A DNA stretch of 38,145 bases from Bacteroidaceae bacterium (GCA_024682395.1 JAIKZH010000008.1:1-38145); one strand, 5' to 3'; positions 1 to 9,649 are shown, counted from the stretch's first letter. A program made the numbers and translations. The notes: generated by a model from the letters alone, not told the origin.

Positions 1-341
1 GAAATTCTTCCTTTATAGGCTTGCTATGATATATGCTTATCCCCACTAATTATCTACTGAGCCGTAAGATTTTTTATGACTATACTATTCAATAAATCTA
101 TATTGCGATTAATTTATACGCATTTTCACCGTGACTGTGCAAAAAACTACACCATAAAGTTATTTTTATTATATAAATTATAATATTTATAACCTTTTTA
201 TTAGTTTTGTGTCGTATCTTAATTTGAATATAAAGCAAATGTTGTTTGTATTAGTCAACAAGTTAATTGCTTGTTTTGAATCTCTAATTTTGGAATTACT
301 TACTTAATGTTATAAAATTTTACACTTAAAAGATTAATATT
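1..341. other. AT-rich region without a recognisable gene
   Basis: The first 341 bases hold no reading frame I would defend and no RNA gene I recognise. The stretch is very AT-rich, especially about 160-240, with many short stop-interrupted frames. It probably contains the promoter of the lipoprotein gene that follows: TAATTTTG at 285-292 and TAGTTTTG at 202-209 both match the Bacteroidota -7 element TAnnTTTG, but neither has a TTG box at the usual 19-21 bp upstream. What lies to the left of base 1 is unknown. Confidence 0.5.
285..292 (+). promoter_or_regulatory. candidate -7 promoter element of the lipoprotein gene
   Basis: TAATTTTG fits the Bacteroidota -7 consensus TAnnTTTG and lies about 50 bases before the ATG at 342. 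The nearest upstream TTG (267-269) leaves only 15 bp of spacing, so the -33 half is not supported. An alternative -7 match is at 202-209. Confidence 0.3.
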
Positions 342-959
342 ATGAGAAATCTTATCTATTATGCGTTTGTGATTATTATGTTTGTTTCATGTGGTCCAAC
401 ACCTGAACAAAAGGCAGACAAATTAATAAAAGATAGTCTGAAAAAAACACTATATAAACCAGAAACCTACAAACCCGTGGAAACAAAGGTTGATAGTGCT
501 TTTGCTCCTTATGATAATCCAAAGCTTTTTGAAGAAATTGTGGCATTTTGTAAAATGAACATGGAATATATGGAATTAGATGAGAAAGTTAGTGATGCAA
601 AATCTTCAATGTTGATTTGGAACTCTCCATACATGTCGGAATTTGAAAAAAACGAGTATCAAGAAGCTAAATCAGATTATGATGAAGCGAATCTTAAAAT
701 AGAAAAATTGAAAAATAAAATGATAGACCAATATAAAAAGATTATATCAATGTTGCAATCTGAACGCAAATTTATTGGTTATAAAGCGACCCATAATTAT
801 CGTGCAGATAATAATGCTGGAAATACTTTGATTGGTAACTCTATGTTTTTCTTTGATAAGAACTTAGAGGAAATTACCTTTAATTTGGAGGTTGATGAAT
901 ATAATCAAATACAGGAATCTATAAAACAACTGCAGGAACAATTGGCCGAAACTAAATGA
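342..959 (+). CDS. small hypothetical lipoprotein
   Basis: This encodes 205 residues. It opens with a lipoprotein signal peptide: a short hydrophobic run (residues 4-15) ends in the lipobox FVSC, so Cys17 should be lipid-modified after cleavage by signal peptidase II. The residues after Cys (GPTPEQK) are not the acidic signal that sends Bacteroidota lipoproteins to the cell surface, so a periplasm-facing location is more likely. The mature part is charged and largely helical, with Lys/Glu-rich heptad-like stretches (about 70-135 and 185-205) that could form coiled coils. I do not recognise a family. It stands alone on the plus strand, converging on prs, and ends at a strong bidirectional terminator. 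That it is a real gene rests on the signal peptide, the good start and the terminator placement. Confidence 0.75.
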   Translation: MRNLIYYAFVIIMFVSCGPTPEQKADKLIKDSLKKTLYKPETYKPVETKVDSAFAPYDNPKLFEEIVAFCKMNMEYMELDEKVSDAKSSMLIWNSPYMSEFEKNEYQEAKSDYDEANLKIEKLKNKMIDQYKKIISMLQSERKFIGYKATHNYRADNNAGNTLIGNSMFFFDKNLEEITFNLEVDEYNQIQESIKQLQEQLAETK

Positions 960-978
960 ATTTATTTGGAATACAATA

Positions 979-1018
979 ACATAATCGGGGAGAACGAATC
1001 CGTTCTCCCCGATTATGT
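979..1018. terminator. bidirectional terminator between lipoprotein gene and prs
   Basis: A perfect 18-bp inverted repeat (979-996 with 1001-1018) encloses the 4-base loop AATC. The core of the stem is G+C-rich (CGGGGAGAACG) with AT flanks on both sides. It lies 20 bases after the plus-strand stop and 33 bases after the prs stop on the minus strand, so it can end both transcripts. Confidence 0.9.
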
Positions 1019-1051
1019 TTCAAGCATATTATATTGTATGTAATATGATTT

Positions 1052-2023
1052 TTAGTCGTTTTTAGCCTGCTTAAAAGCGTTCATTTCGAAATCAAGTTGT
1101 GTACTAACTGACTGGTTGGTTTCTATGCACTTGATTGCTTGAGCAAACATCTTTGCAACAGAAAGTTGTTTAACCTTAGTACAAACGTTTGAGTATGGAA
1201 TTGAATCAGTGAAAACCATTTCTTCAAGACTTGAATTTTGTACACGTTCATTTGCAGAACCCGACATGATGCAATGGCTTGCTACAGCGCGAACTGATTT
1301 TGCTCCAGCTTTTTTCATTTCATTAGCAGCAAATGTGATAGTTCCTGCAGTATCCACCATATCATCAACAATCACCACGTTTTTGTCTTTTACATCACCG
1401 ATGATTTGTATTGAATCTACTACATTTGCACGTAGGCGTGTCTTGTTGCACAATACCAATGGCACATTTAGCTTTTTAGAGAATAATGCTGCACGTTTAG
1501 ATGCGCCAACGTCTGGTGCTGCTATGATAAGGTTGTCTAATCCCAATGAAGCGATGTATGGAACAAGAACAAGCGATGCATATAAGTGGTCAACTGGTAC
1601 ATCAAAGAATCCTTGGATCTGATCAGCGTGAAGATCCATAGTGATAAGACGGTCGATTCCTGCAACACTGAGCATGTCTGCAACTAATTTAGCTCCTATT
1701 GGAACACGTGGCTTGTCTTTACGATCCTGACGAGCCCAGCCGAAATAAGGAACAACTGCAATGATGCTACGTGCAGATGCGCGTTTTGCTGCATCAATCA
1801 TTAAAAGAAGTTCCATTAAATTGTCAGTGTTTGGAAAAGTCGATTGTACGAGGAACACATCGCATCCTCGAATAGATTCTTCAAATGAAACAACGAATTC
1901 ACCATCAGCGAATGTTGTTTTTACTAAGTTGCCGAGTGGGCAACCAAGATGTTGACAAATTCGTTCTGCAAGATATTTAGAGTTTGTACCTGCAAAAACT
2001 TTGAATTTTTTGTTGGAGTCCAT
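1052..2023 (-). CDS. prs: ribose-phosphate pyrophosphokinase (PRPP synthetase)
   Basis: Prs makes 5-phosphoribosyl 1-diphosphate (PRPP) from ribose 5-phosphate and ATP. PRPP feeds purine, pyrimidine, NAD, histidine and tryptophan synthesis in the cytoplasm. The 323 residues match the usual bacterial length (about 310-325). Visible motifs are the N-terminal KVFAGTNS segment, the ATP/metal region around YFGWARQDRK, the MDLHADQIQGFF segment, and the PRPP-binding loop VVIVDDMVDTAGT near residue 216. The gene starts 17 bases after the stop of the PurF-like gene upstream, so the two are almost certainly co-transcribed. That is notable because the neighbour carries a PRPP-binding phosphoribosyltransferase domain. 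The terminator at 979-1018 ends the unit. Confidence 0.97.
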   Translation of the reverse strand: MDSNKKFKVFAGTNSKYLAERICQHLGCPLGNLVKTTFADGEFVVSFEESIRGCDVFLVQSTFPNTDNLMELLLMIDAAKRASARSIIAVVPYFGWARQDRKDKPRVPIGAKLVADMLSVAGIDRLITMDLHADQIQGFFDVPVDHLYASLVLVPYIASLGLDNLIIAAPDVGASKRAALFSKKLNVPLVLCNKTRLRANVVDSIQIIGDVKDKNVVIVDDMVDTAGTITFAANEMKKAGAKSVRAVASHCIMSGSANERVQNSSLEEMVFTDSIPYSNVCTKVKQLSVAKMFAQAIKCIETNQSVSTQLDFEMNAFKQAKND

Positions 2024-2040
2024 TTTGATATTTTGGGGTT

Positions 2041-3468
2041 TTATTTGTTTTCTTGTTCCAGAGTATATTGGCTACTTCCATCGAAACAGTGTGTACAGAT
2101 CTTGCATTTTGGTAATCCAATACATTCGATGAGAGTTTCTAATTTGCTGAATTGTAATGATGTGAGGTTGAATCTCTTTCCAATTTCCTCAACCATACGT
2201 TTGTGTTCAGGTGAGTCTGTAGGAATATATTTATCTAAGTTTTTGTTTTCTCCACCTTCAAATTCTGCAATGATTCGTCTTGTGATAAGTTCCATGTCAG
2301 ACTGTGAACGTGTAAAGTTAAGGAATGGACAGCCATAAAGCAATGGAGGGCATGAGATACGCATGTGTACTTCCTTTGCACCGCAGTTGAATAATTCCTG
2401 AGTGTTGTCTCGTAGCTGAGTACCGCGTACGATTGAATCGTCACAGAAGAGCATTCGTTGGCCTTTCATCATGTCTTTGTTTGCAATAAGTTTCATTTTT
2501 GCAACCAAATTACGTCTTTCTTGGCTTGATGGAGTAAATGAACGTGGCCAAGTTGGGGTGTATTTAGATATAGCTCTACGATATGGCACTCCATGACCAG
2601 CAGCATAGCCTACAGCCATACCTGTTCCTGAATCAGGAATTGCGCATGCGGCATCTACTTCGGTTGGGTCTTCTTTTCCCATGGCGCGACCGCATTCATA
2701 TCTAACTTCTTCTACATTCTTTCCTTCGTATGATGATGTAGGGAATCCATAATATACCCAGAGGAATGAGCATATCTGCATGCCTGGATTTGGTTTGCGG
2801 AGTTGTTCGATTTCGTTAGCTCTCATACGAACAATTTCTCCAGGACCTAAATATTTTGTGATTTCGTATCCAAGGTTTTGGAAGGCGGTAGATTCACTCG
2901 TTGCAGCGTATGCGCCTTCTTTCTTACCAATTACGATAGGTGTACGTCCCCATGAATCGCGAGCTGCGATGATGCCGTCTTCAGTAAGAAGAAGTAATGA
3001 ACAAGAACCGTTGATCTCCTTAAATACATTTTCTATGCCTTCTACGAATGTCTTTCCTTTGATGATTAATAAGCCAATAAGTTCGGTTTGGTTTATCTTT
3101 CCAGAACTGAACTCAGACAGGTGCATGTTCTCTTGTAATAGTTTTTGCGCCAACTCCTCTTTGTTGTTAACTTTTGCAACAGTAACAATTGCGAATCTGC
3201 CGAGATGGGAATTTATAAGTAATGGCTGTGCATCAGTGTCACTAATGATTCCGATACCTGAATTTCCTTCGAATTTGTCAAGTTTCTCTTCGAAAGCAGT
3301 TCTGAAATAAGTAGATTCAAGTTTGTGGATTGAACGACAAAATCCTTTTTTGGTGCTGTATGTGGCGATACCACCTCTCATTGTTCCAAGATGCGAGTTG
3401 TAGTCAGTACCATAAAACAAATCGTTTATGCATTTTTGCTCTGAAACGGTTCCAAAGAAGCCTCCCAT
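2041..3468 (-). CDS. PurF-like amidophosphoribosyltransferase paralogue with a defective glutaminase site
   Basis: The 475 residues follow the PurF (glutamine-PRPP amidotransferase) layout: an N-terminal Ntn-hydrolase domain (about 1-230) and a C-terminal phosphoribosyltransferase domain. The PRPP loop FCDDSIVRGTQLRD (about 341-354) is intact. The Fe-S ligands of the Bacillus-type enzyme appear conserved (Cys233 in CSFLWVYYGFP, Cys380 in LLYGCPF, and a CKIC pair near the C terminus). The start, however, reads MGGFFG rather than MCGIVG, so the Cys that attacks glutamine is absent, and the usual HNGN oxyanion-hole segment is replaced by VAKVNN (about 98-102). Glutamine-dependent activity is therefore unlikely. 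From memory, Bacteroidales carry another, longer PurF with an ECG(I/V)A start, so this would be a second, divergent copy. It sits between clpC (43-base gap) and prs (17-base gap). Use of free ammonia, another PRPP reaction, or a regulatory role are all possible. Confidence 0.85.
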   Translation of the reverse strand: MGGFFGTVSEQKCINDLFYGTDYNSHLGTMRGGIATYSTKKGFCRSIHKLESTYFRTAFEEKLDKFEGNSGIGIISDTDAQPLLINSHLGRFAIVTVAKVNNKEELAQKLLQENMHLSEFSSGKINQTELIGLLIIKGKTFVEGIENVFKEINGSCSLLLLTEDGIIAARDSWGRTPIVIGKKEGAYAATSESTAFQNLGYEITKYLGPGEIVRMRANEIEQLRKPNPGMQICSFLWVYYGFPTSSYEGKNVEEVRYECGRAMGKEDPTEVDAACAIPDSGTGMAVGYAAGHGVPYRRAISKYTPTWPRSFTPSSQERRNLVAKMKLIANKDMMKGQRMLFCDDSIVRGTQLRDNTQELFNCGAKEVHMRISCPPLLYGCPFLNFTRSQSDMELITRRIIAEFEGGENKNLDKYIPTDSPEHKRMVEEIGKRFNLTSLQFSKLETLIECIGLPKCKICTHCFDGSSQYTLEQENK

Positions 3469-3511
3469 ATTCTTTTGTATTTTATATTGTTTTTAATTAC
3501 TTGATATCTTT

Positions 3512-6043
3512 TTAATCGTTGGGTTTATTTTCAGTTTTATCCTGATTTTCATCCGTGACAGTCAACTTTATTTTTTCATCCTCAAGTTGAGCTAATAGTT
3601 TTGAACCTTTTGGTGGATCGGTTTCGATAATCAGTTCGGATATCGGATCTTCAAGATTCTGCTGTATAGCTCTTCTTAGTGGTCTTGCACCGAATTGTTT
3701 GTCATATCCACGTTTAGCGATGAATTCTTTTGCTTCTTGTGTGATGCTTAAAGAATATCCCATTGCATCAATACGTGAATACAATTCATTGAGTTCTAAT
3801 TCAATGATCTTAAGTATAGCCTCCAGATCTAATTGGTCGAATGTTATTATCTCGTCAATTCGGTTAAGGAATTCAGGTGAGAATTGTTTGTTGAGTGCTT
3901 TTTGAATAACGCTTCTGCTCACCTCCTTATCGTTTTTACCTTCCATGGCAGAAAATCCGATTCCACGACCGAAATCCTTCAATTGTCTTGTTCCTACATT
4001 TGATGTCATGATGATAACTGTGTTACGGAAATCTACGGTATGTCCGTTTGAATCAGTTAATCGTCCGTCGTCCATTACTTGAAGTAAGATATTAAAGACA
4101 TCTGTATGAGCTTTCTCAATTTCGTCAAGGAGTACGATTGAGTATGGTTTTCTACGAACTTTCTCAGTTAGCATTCCACCTTCTTCATATCCTACATATC
4201 CAGGAGGTGCACCGACAAGTCTGCTTACTGTAAATTTTTCCATATATTCACTCATGTCCACTCGTATAAGAGCATCAGTTGAGCCGAACATATGTTCTGC
4301 CAATTTTTTTGCAAGATATGTTTTTCCTACACCTGTTGGTCCTAAGAACATGAATACTCCGATAGGGCGTGCAGGGTCTTTTAGTCCAATTCTGCTTCGT
4401 TGTATTGCGCTAACGAGTTTGTCAATCGCTGTATCTTGTGCAATGACTTTATTCTTCAGCTCTTGTCTCATTCCTTTGAGACGAGTACCTTCGTCGGTTG
4501 CCATTTTTTGTACAGGAATACCAGTCATCACCGAAACAGTTTCAGCAACATTATTTGCATCGACGATTTCGCGTTTTTCTGCAATTTTCTTCTCCCATTC
4601 CTCTTTCATCTTGTCTAATTGCAGTTTAAGATGCTTTTCAGCGTCTCGATAGTTTGCAGCCTGCTCAAAATTCTGAGAATTAACAGCTTCGTTCTTTTTA
4701 TGTATTGCCTCGTCTATGAGTGCTTCTTGTTGTTCAATTTCTTTAGGAACATATATGTTGCCTATGTGTACACGTGAACCTGCTTCGTCTAAAGCATCTA
4801 TGGCTTTATCAGGGAACTGGCGATCGGTGATATATCGTTGTGATAATTTCACACATGCTTCCAATGCATCCTCAGTATATGTTACATTATGATGTGATTC
4901 ATATCTGTCTTTGATGTTGTGAAGTATTGTGAGAGTTTCTTCAGCCGATGTAGGTTCAACCAAAATCTTTTGGAAACGGCGTTCCAATGCTCCATCTTTT
5001 TCTATGGATTTTCTGTATTCATCCAATGTTGTAGCACCGATACACTGCATTTGTCCGCGTGATAATGCAGGTTTCATCATATTGGCAGCATCCATCTGTC
5101 CGGCTTGATTTCCAGCACCGATAATTGAGTGTATCTCGTCTATGAAGATTATGATATCAGGGTTTGCAATCAGTTCGTTGATGATGGTTCTCATTCGTTC
5201 CTCGAACTGTCCGCGGTATTTTGTGCCTGCCACGACATTTGCAAGATCCAATGATATGATTCTTTTATTGAATAGTGTTCTTGAAACCTTACGTTCGTTG
5301 ATTCTAATAGCAAGTCCTTCGACTATTGCACTTTTTCCCACTCCTGGTTCACCGATGAGTATTGGGTTGTTTTTCTTTCTTCTTGAGAGAATCTGTGCAA
5401 TACGTTCTATTTCTTTTTCACGTCCGACTACAGGGTCGAGTTTTCCTTCGGCTGCAGCTTTAGTGATATCAGTACCGAAAGAATCGATTGCAGGTGTGTT
5501 GCTTGATGCTTGTTGGCTTGATGAAGATTGTTGTCTTGTGCGACTTGCAGGAGGTGTATCTTCATCATCGTCGTCATCATCCACGTCTATGTCCGCATGT
5601 GGGATAGGGCGAGTGAGTGATGCCTTTAGATTCTCATATGTGAGATCATATTTGTCAAGCATATTTCTCTTTTTCTGTATTTCAGATTGTTTGAGTATTC
5701 CCAACAGTAGGTGTTCGGGCTCTATTTTTTCGCTTTTCATCATTTTGGCTTCCATCTGACCAATTCTAAGCATATTCGCGGTTTCTTCGCTCATGTTAGG
5801 TGCATTTGTTGGTCTTTCTTTGTTGGAATGTTGACTGAGAAGTTCTTCGAGTTGCTGACGATAGGTTTTTATATCAACAATATATTGTTTCCTCATCAGG
5901 TTATACGCAGAATTTTGCGCATCTCGAATAATCCCCAGCATAACATGCTCCGGTTCTATGGTATCACAACAGAGACGAATGGCTTCTTCTCTGCTATATT
6001 CAAGTATCTGCTTTACTGAGTCTGAATATGGTAATTGGTTCAT
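3512..6043 (-). CDS. clpC: ATP-dependent Clp protease ATPase subunit ClpC
   Basis: ClpC is a Hsp100 unfoldase that feeds substrates to the ClpP peptidase in the cytoplasm. I start it at the ATG at 6043 (843 residues, beginning MNQLPYSDS). An in-frame TTG eight codons upstream gives an N-terminus that does not look like the family. Domains in order: two Clp_N repeats (about 1-145); a very acidic then Ser/Gln-rich linker (about 152-185, with a run of seven Asp); AAA domain 1 (Walker A GEPGVGKS about 231-238, Walker B IIIFIDE); a UVR-type middle segment (about 439-474); AAA domain 2 (Walker A GPTGVGKT about 568-575); and a late [11 protein letters not shown] loop matching the IGF-type ClpP-contact motif. 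The UVR-type middle and the ClpP loop separate it from ClpB. The upstream gap (6044-6224) holds an inverted repeat. Confidence 0.95.
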   Translation of the reverse strand: MNQLPYSDSVKQILEYSREEAIRLCCDTIEPEHVMLGIIRDAQNSAYNLMRKQYIVDIKTYRQQLEELLSQHSNKERPTNAPNMSEETANMLRIGQMEAKMMKSEKIEPEHLLLGILKQSEIQKKRNMLDKYDLTYENLKASLTRPIPHADIDVDDDDDDEDTPPASRTRQQSSSSQQASSNTPAIDSFGTDITKAAAEGKLDPVVGREKEIERIAQILSRRKKNNPILIGEPGVGKSAIVEGLAIRINERKVSRTLFNKRIISLDLANVVAGTKYRGQFEERMRTIINELIANPDIIIFIDEIHSIIGAGNQAGQMDAANMMKPALSRGQMQCIGATTLDEYRKSIEKDGALERRFQKILVEPTSAEETLTILHNIKDRYESHHNVTYTEDALEACVKLSQRYITDRQFPDKAIDALDEAGSRVHIGNIYVPKEIEQQEALIDEAIHKKNEAVNSQNFEQAANYRDAEKHLKLQLDKMKEEWEKKIAEKREIVDANNVAETVSVMTGIPVQKMATDEGTRLKGMRQELKNKVIAQDTAIDKLVSAIQRSRIGLKDPARPIGVFMFLGPTGVGKTYLAKKLAEHMFGSTDALIRVDMSEYMEKFTVSRLVGAPPGYVGYEEGGMLTEKVRRKPYSIVLLDEIEKAHTDVFNILLQVMDDGRLTDSNGHTVDFRNTVIIMTSNVGTRQLKDFGRGIGFSAMEGKNDKEVSRSVIQKALNKQFSPEFLNRIDEIITFDQLDLEAILKIIELELNELYSRIDAMGYSLSITQEAKEFIAKRGYDKQFGARPLRRAIQQNLEDPISELIIETDPPKGSKLLAQLEDEKIKLTVTDENQDKTENKPND

Positions 6044-6099
6044 CTTGATTTTGTTTCTTAACGACAACTTGTTTTAAATTAACGTTTCATCATCATTAT

Positions 6100-6136
6100 C
6101 ACATCAAGGCAATTTGTTTTGCTTTTTTTTGATGTG
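6100..6136. repeat. inverted repeat upstream of clpC
   Basis: CACATCAA (6100-6107) and TTGATGTG (6129-6136) are perfect inverted copies separated by 21 bases, with a nested GCAA/TTGC pair inside. The element lies 57 bases before the clpC ATG, in the proS-clpC gap. There is no T-run after it on the minus strand, so it is not a typical terminator of proS. An operator or leader hairpin of clpC is possible. Confidence 0.4.
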
Positions 6137-6224
6137 AAATCATCCTTTTGTCTTCAGATGTTTGAAAGCAGCATGATGATATATGCTAAGGTTTTTAACC
6201 ATTTTAATGGATAAAAATATATCC

Positions 6225-7706
6225 TTAGTATGCTCTTGCGATAAGTACGCGATATTTTGATGGTTTGCCACTAACCATGTCGGTTCCTGGTGTTTGTTCA
6301 AACATATAAGGAACACAACGTATTGTAGCTTGTGTTTCTTCTTTAATCTTTGCTTCAGTTTCGGCTGTACCGTCCCAGTGGCAAAGGAAGAATCCTCCAT
6401 CTTTTATCTTTTCTTTGAATTCATCGTAGTTGTCACATTCATATATGTGTTGATTACGATAATCCAAAGCTCTCTTGTATATATTCTCTTGAATATCATC
6501 AAGTAGATTTTTTACAGTATATTCGATTCCTTCAAGTGTTACTGTTTGCTTCTCGAGTGTGTCACGACGCATGATTTCAGCAGTGCCGTTTTCCATATCT
6601 CTTGCACCGATGACAATACGTACAGGAACACCTTTGAGTTCGTAATCTGCAAATTTGAATCCAGGACGTTTCTGGTCATCATTGTCGTATTTCACGCTGA
6701 TTCCCATTGCTTCAAGATTTGCTTTGATTTCAGCCACTTTATTATTAATTGCATTTAGCTGTTCATCAGTTTTCCAAATAGGAACAATTACAACTTGAAG
6801 AGGAGCGAGACGAGGAGGTAATACCAATCCATTATCGTCGGAGTGAGTCATGATGAGTGCTCCCATAAGTCGTGTAGATACTCCCCAACTTGTAGCCCAT
6901 GCATATTCAGGTTTGTTTTCTTTGTTAAGGAATGTCACATCGAATGCTTTACCGAAGTTTTGTCCGAGGAAGTGGCTTGTTCCTGATTGTAGTGCTTTGC
7001 CATCCTGCATCATAGCTTCGATTGTGTATGTATCAAGAGCTCCAGCAAAACGTTCAGTTTCACTCTTTACACCTTGTATCACTGGTACAGCCATATATTT
7101 CTCTGCGAAGTCGGCATAAACCTTAAGCATCATCTTAGCTCGGTCTTCAGCTTCTTCGCGTGTAGCATGTGCTGTGTGTCCTTCTTGCCAAAGGAATTCG
7201 CTTGTACGCAAGAACAGACGTGTACGCATTTCCCAGCGCATTACGTTACACCATTGATTACAAAGAATAGGAAGGTCTCTATATGATTTAATCCAATTTT
7301 TGTATGTGTTCCATATGATGGTTTCACTTGTTGGACGTATGATGAGTTCTTCTTCGAGTTTTGCGTTAGGGTCAACTACCACACCGTCATGTGTTTCGTT
7401 AGTTTTAAGACGATAGTGTGTTACAACGGCACATTCCTTAGCAAATCCTTCAACGTGTTCAGCTTCTCGGCTGAGGAATGATTTTGGAATTAATAGGGGA
7501 AAATATGCGTTTTGTACACCTGTGGCTTTGAATTGTTTGTCGAGTTCTGATTGGATTTTTTCCCAAATAGCATATCCGTAAGGTCGGATAACCATACATC
7601 CTCGTACATCTGCTTGTTCAGCCAGTTCTGCCTTGACTACCAGTTCGTTATACCATTGTGAATAGTTGACGCTTCTTTTGGTCAACCCTTTAATTTCTGT
7701 TGCCAT
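6225..7706 (-). CDS. proS: prolyl-tRNA synthetase (archaeal/eukaryote-like type)
   Basis: ProS charges tRNA-Pro with proline. The 493 residues fit the shorter archaeal/eukaryote-like ProRS class found in some bacteria, which lacks the large editing insertion between class II motifs 2 and 3. The class II core shows the entry segment [16 protein letters not shown], the substrate motif [10 protein letters not shown], motif 2 around [14 protein letters not shown], and motif 3 near [12 protein letters not shown]. An anticodon-binding domain follows ([10 protein letters not shown] onward), and the C-terminal domain ends in a tyrosine (VLIARAY), as is typical of this class. The promoter at 7782-7811 lies about 70 bases upstream. 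The gene stands at the head of the minus-strand block proS-clpC-PurF-like-prs, though the 181-base gap before clpC suggests that clpC may have its own promoter. Confidence 0.97.
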   Translation of the reverse strand: MATEIKGLTKRSVNYSQWYNELVVKAELAEQADVRGCMVIRPYGYAIWEKIQSELDKQFKATGVQNAYFPLLIPKSFLSREAEHVEGFAKECAVVTHYRLKTNETHDGVVVDPNAKLEEELIIRPTSETIIWNTYKNWIKSYRDLPILCNQWCNVMRWEMRTRLFLRTSEFLWQEGHTAHATREEAEDRAKMMLKVYADFAEKYMAVPVIQGVKSETERFAGALDTYTIEAMMQDGKALQSGTSHFLGQNFGKAFDVTFLNKENKPEYAWATSWGVSTRLMGALIMTHSDDNGLVLPPRLAPLQVVIVPIWKTDEQLNAINNKVAEIKANLEAMGISVKYDNDDQKRPGFKFADYELKGVPVRIVIGARDMENGTAEIMRRDTLEKQTVTLEGIEYTVKNLLDDIQENIYKRALDYRNQHIYECDNYDEFKEKIKDGGFFLCHWDGTAETEAKIKEETQATIRCVPYMFEQTPGTDMVSGKPSKYRVLIARAY

Positions 7707-7781
7707 ACATGTATAATTTCCTAAAAATGCAATATTTGTTCTATTGTCTGTATTTCAATTAGCTATTGCTTAAATCGAGTA

Positions 7782-7811
7782 CAAAATTACAACAAAATCC
7801 TCAAACAGCAA
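7782..7811 (-). promoter_or_regulatory. proS promoter (Bacteroidota type)
   Basis: Read on the minus strand this is TTG (7811-7809), a 19-base spacer, then TAATTTTG (7789-7782), an exact match to the Bacteroidota pattern TTG-N19-21-TAnnTTTG. Transcription should begin near 7775, giving a leader of about 70 bases. Confidence 0.65.
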
Positions 7812-7957
7812 TCTATATTACGGAATTAAATGTAAAAAATATGTGTTTTTTGCATTTTTCTTATAATTTGTTAAGGTTATTTGAATAAAAAAGTCGATAT
7901 TTGCAAGGTGAATAACATTTTTTAATTATTAATATTAATAACTAAAATCTTTTGATT

Positions 7958-8653
7958 ATGAAACATTCAAAATTTTTCGCAATTGCGCTAAGTGCAATCA
8001 TGCTTCTTTCAGCATGTAACATGAACAATACTACCAAAGGTGGTCTTATCGGTGGTGGCGGTGGCGCTGCTCTTGGTGCATTAGTTGGTAATTTAATTGG
8101 AAAAGACGCTAAAGGTACTGCTATCGGTGCTGCTATCGGTACTGCTGTAGGTACTGGCGCAGGTGTTCTTATCGGTAAGAAAATGGATAAGGCAAAGGCT
8201 GCTGCTGAAGCTGTTGCAAACGCTCAGGTTCAGTCAGTTACAGATGCTAATGGTCTTCAAGCAGTAAAGGTTACATTTGATTCAGGTATCCTTTTCGCAA
8301 CAAATAAGTCAACTCTCAACTCTGTAGCAAAATCTTCATTGAGTCAGTTTGCATCTCAAGTATTGAATGTAAATCCTGATATGGATGTTGCTATCTTCGG
8401 ACATACAGATAATACTGGTTCTGATGCTATCAACAACCCACTTTCTCAGAAGCGTGCAGAAGCTGTAGAAAGCTATCTTAAGAGTTGTGGTGTTGCTCCA
8501 CGTCAGATTGCAACAGTTCAGGGTAAAGGTTCATACGATCCAGTTGCTACTAACACAACAGCTGAAGGTCGTCAGTTGAACCGTCGTGTTGAAGTCTTCA
8601 TCTATGCAAGTCAAGCAATGATTGAAGCAGCACAGAATGGTACACTTCAATAA
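7958..8653 (+). CDS. OmpA-family lipoprotein with glycine-zipper region
   Basis: A 231-residue outer-membrane lipoprotein. I use the ATG at 7958, because the in-frame TTG at 7952 would only add two residues before a normal signal peptide. The signal ends in lipobox LSAC. Next comes a glycine-rich segment of GxxxG repeats (about 27-75), a glycine-zipper as in YiaD-like and Rick_17kDa-like proteins, which may insert in or associate with membrane. The C-terminal half (about 110-220) is an OmpA-type peptidoglycan-binding domain with VTFDSGILFATN, GHTDNTGSD, LSQKRAEAVESYL and NRRVEVFI. Its role should be tethering the outer membrane to peptidoglycan. It is a single-gene unit with its own terminator, next to the peptidoglycan glycosyltransferase gene. 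Confidence 0.93.
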   Translation: MKHSKFFAIALSAIMLLSACNMNNTTKGGLIGGGGGAALGALVGNLIGKDAKGTAIGAAIGTAVGTGAGVLIGKKMDKAKAAAEAVANAQVQSVTDANGLQAVKVTFDSGILFATNKSTLNSVAKSSLSQFASQVLNVNPDMDVAIFGHTDNTGSDAINNPLSQKRAEAVESYLKSCGVAPRQIATVQGKGSYDPVATNTTAEGRQLNRRVEVFIYASQAMIEAAQNGTLQ

Positions 8654-8677
8654 ATAATTATAAGTAAATGACATTTT

Positions 8678-8714
8678 GATGTGTGGAAATTCATCGGTTC
8701 CACACATCTTTTTT
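8678..8714 (+). terminator. Rho-independent terminator after the OmpA-type gene
   Basis: GATGTGTGGAA (8678-8688) pairs with TTCCACACATC (8698-8708) around a 9-base loop and is followed directly by six T residues (8709-8714). It is 25 bases past the stop codon. Confidence 0.9.
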
Positions 8715-8776
8715 ATAGATGATTATCGTTTTATAGATTGATTTAATCAAGATTCAACATATTATTTTTTAGTGAC

Positions 8777-9466
8777 GTGAAACTGATAAAGAAAATAGTA
8801 AAGTTCTGCATGTGGGTGGTGATACTCTTTTTAGGATTATCTGTAGGCACCACTTTGTTATATAAATATGTTCCAGTTCCTGTGTCTCCACTTATGATTA
8901 TACGTCTGTTTGAACAGATGAAGGATGGAGAACAACTTAAACTGGCTCATCGTTGGGTTCCAATGGATAGTATCAGTAGTGAATTACCTCGTGCAGTGTG
9001 GGCAAGCGAAGACCAAAACTTCTTCAAGCATAATGGTTTTGATTTCGAAGCTATCGAAAAAGCCATAGAAGAAAGTGAAAAAAAAGGAAAACTGCGAGGT
9101 GCAAGTACAATAAGCCAGCAAACAGCTAAGAACGTCTTTTTATGGCCTTCATCTACATATACACGCAAAGTTTTCGAGGCATATTTCACCGTTCTCATAG
9201 AGACTTTCTGGTCTAAACAGCGAATCATGGAAGTTTATCTGAATACAATCGAGATGGGACGCGGAATATATGGCGCAGAAGCAGTTGCAATGGAACATTT
9301 CGGTTGTCATGCGTCTGAGTTGAATCAAAACCAATCGGCTTTGATTGCAGCATCATTACCTAATCCATTGAAGATGAATAGTGGTGCACCTTCAGGCTAT
9401 ATGTATAAACGTCAAGGACAAATTAAACGCCAAATGCGTAATTTGGGACCATTCCCTAAAGATTGA
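8777..9466 (+). CDS. mtgA: monofunctional peptidoglycan glycosyltransferase
   Basis: MtgA polymerises lipid II into glycan strands at the outer face of the inner membrane. The 229 residues contain an N-terminal transmembrane anchor (about 10-28) and a GT51 transglycosylase domain without a penicillin-binding transpeptidase part, which is the usual monofunctional length. Family motifs are EDQNFFKHNGFDFEAI (with the catalytic Glu of the EDxxFxxHxG motif), GASTISQQTAKNVFLW, and KQRIMEVYLNTIEMG. The start is GTG at 8777, chosen because the hydrophobic anchor begins right after it and no better ATG is available. It lies between the OmpA-type lipoprotein and the Cys-rich TonB gene; gaps of over 100 bases on both sides argue against tight co-transcription. 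Confidence 0.94.
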   Translation: MKLIKKIVKFCMWVVILFLGLSVGTTLLYKYVPVPVSPLMIIRLFEQMKDGEQLKLAHRWVPMDSISSELPRAVWASEDQNFFKHNGFDFEAIEKAIEESEKKGKLRGASTISQQTAKNVFLWPSSTYTRKVFEAYFTVLIETFWSKQRIMEVYLNTIEMGRGIYGAEAVAMEHFGCHASELNQNQSALIAASLPNPLKMNSGAPSGYMYKRQGQIKRQMRNLGPFPKD

Positions 9467-9649
9467 TTGGAAAAAATGGAATTATTGCACAGATGTTAGT
9501 TATGTTAGCATCATGCATGTTTTTGCTTTGTGACGATTATTCGCAAAGTGCGAATATGTCTTTCTGCAAAATAGATAACTAATTAAATATCAATGGAATC
9601 AATGTTGGATTTAAGAAGGTAACATAATTGAAATAACAACAATATAAAT

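Noticed and set aside
1209..1622. A 137-codon open frame on the plus strand
   Set aside because: Antisense to prs, whose protein is complete and conserved.
2780..3310. A 176-codon open frame on the plus strand
   Set aside because: Antisense to the PurF-like gene, with no start context, no family resemblance and no promoter.
5142..5759. A 205-codon open frame on the plus strand
   Set aside because: It is fully antisense to clpC, encodes no recognisable domain, and results from the codon bias of the real gene on the other strand.
6186..6228. CTAAGG/CCTTAG inverted repeat overlapping the proS stop as a terminator
   Set aside because: Only six base pairs with a long AT-rich loop, and no T-run after it on the minus strand.
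6140..6400. An 86-codon minus-strand frame running past the end of proS
   Set aside because: It overlaps the proS 3' end in another frame, and the part beyond proS has no independent support.
9539..9555. Small hairpin ATTCGCA/TGCGAAT after mtgA as a terminator
   Set aside because: Seven base pairs with a three-base loop and no T tract; too weak to call.
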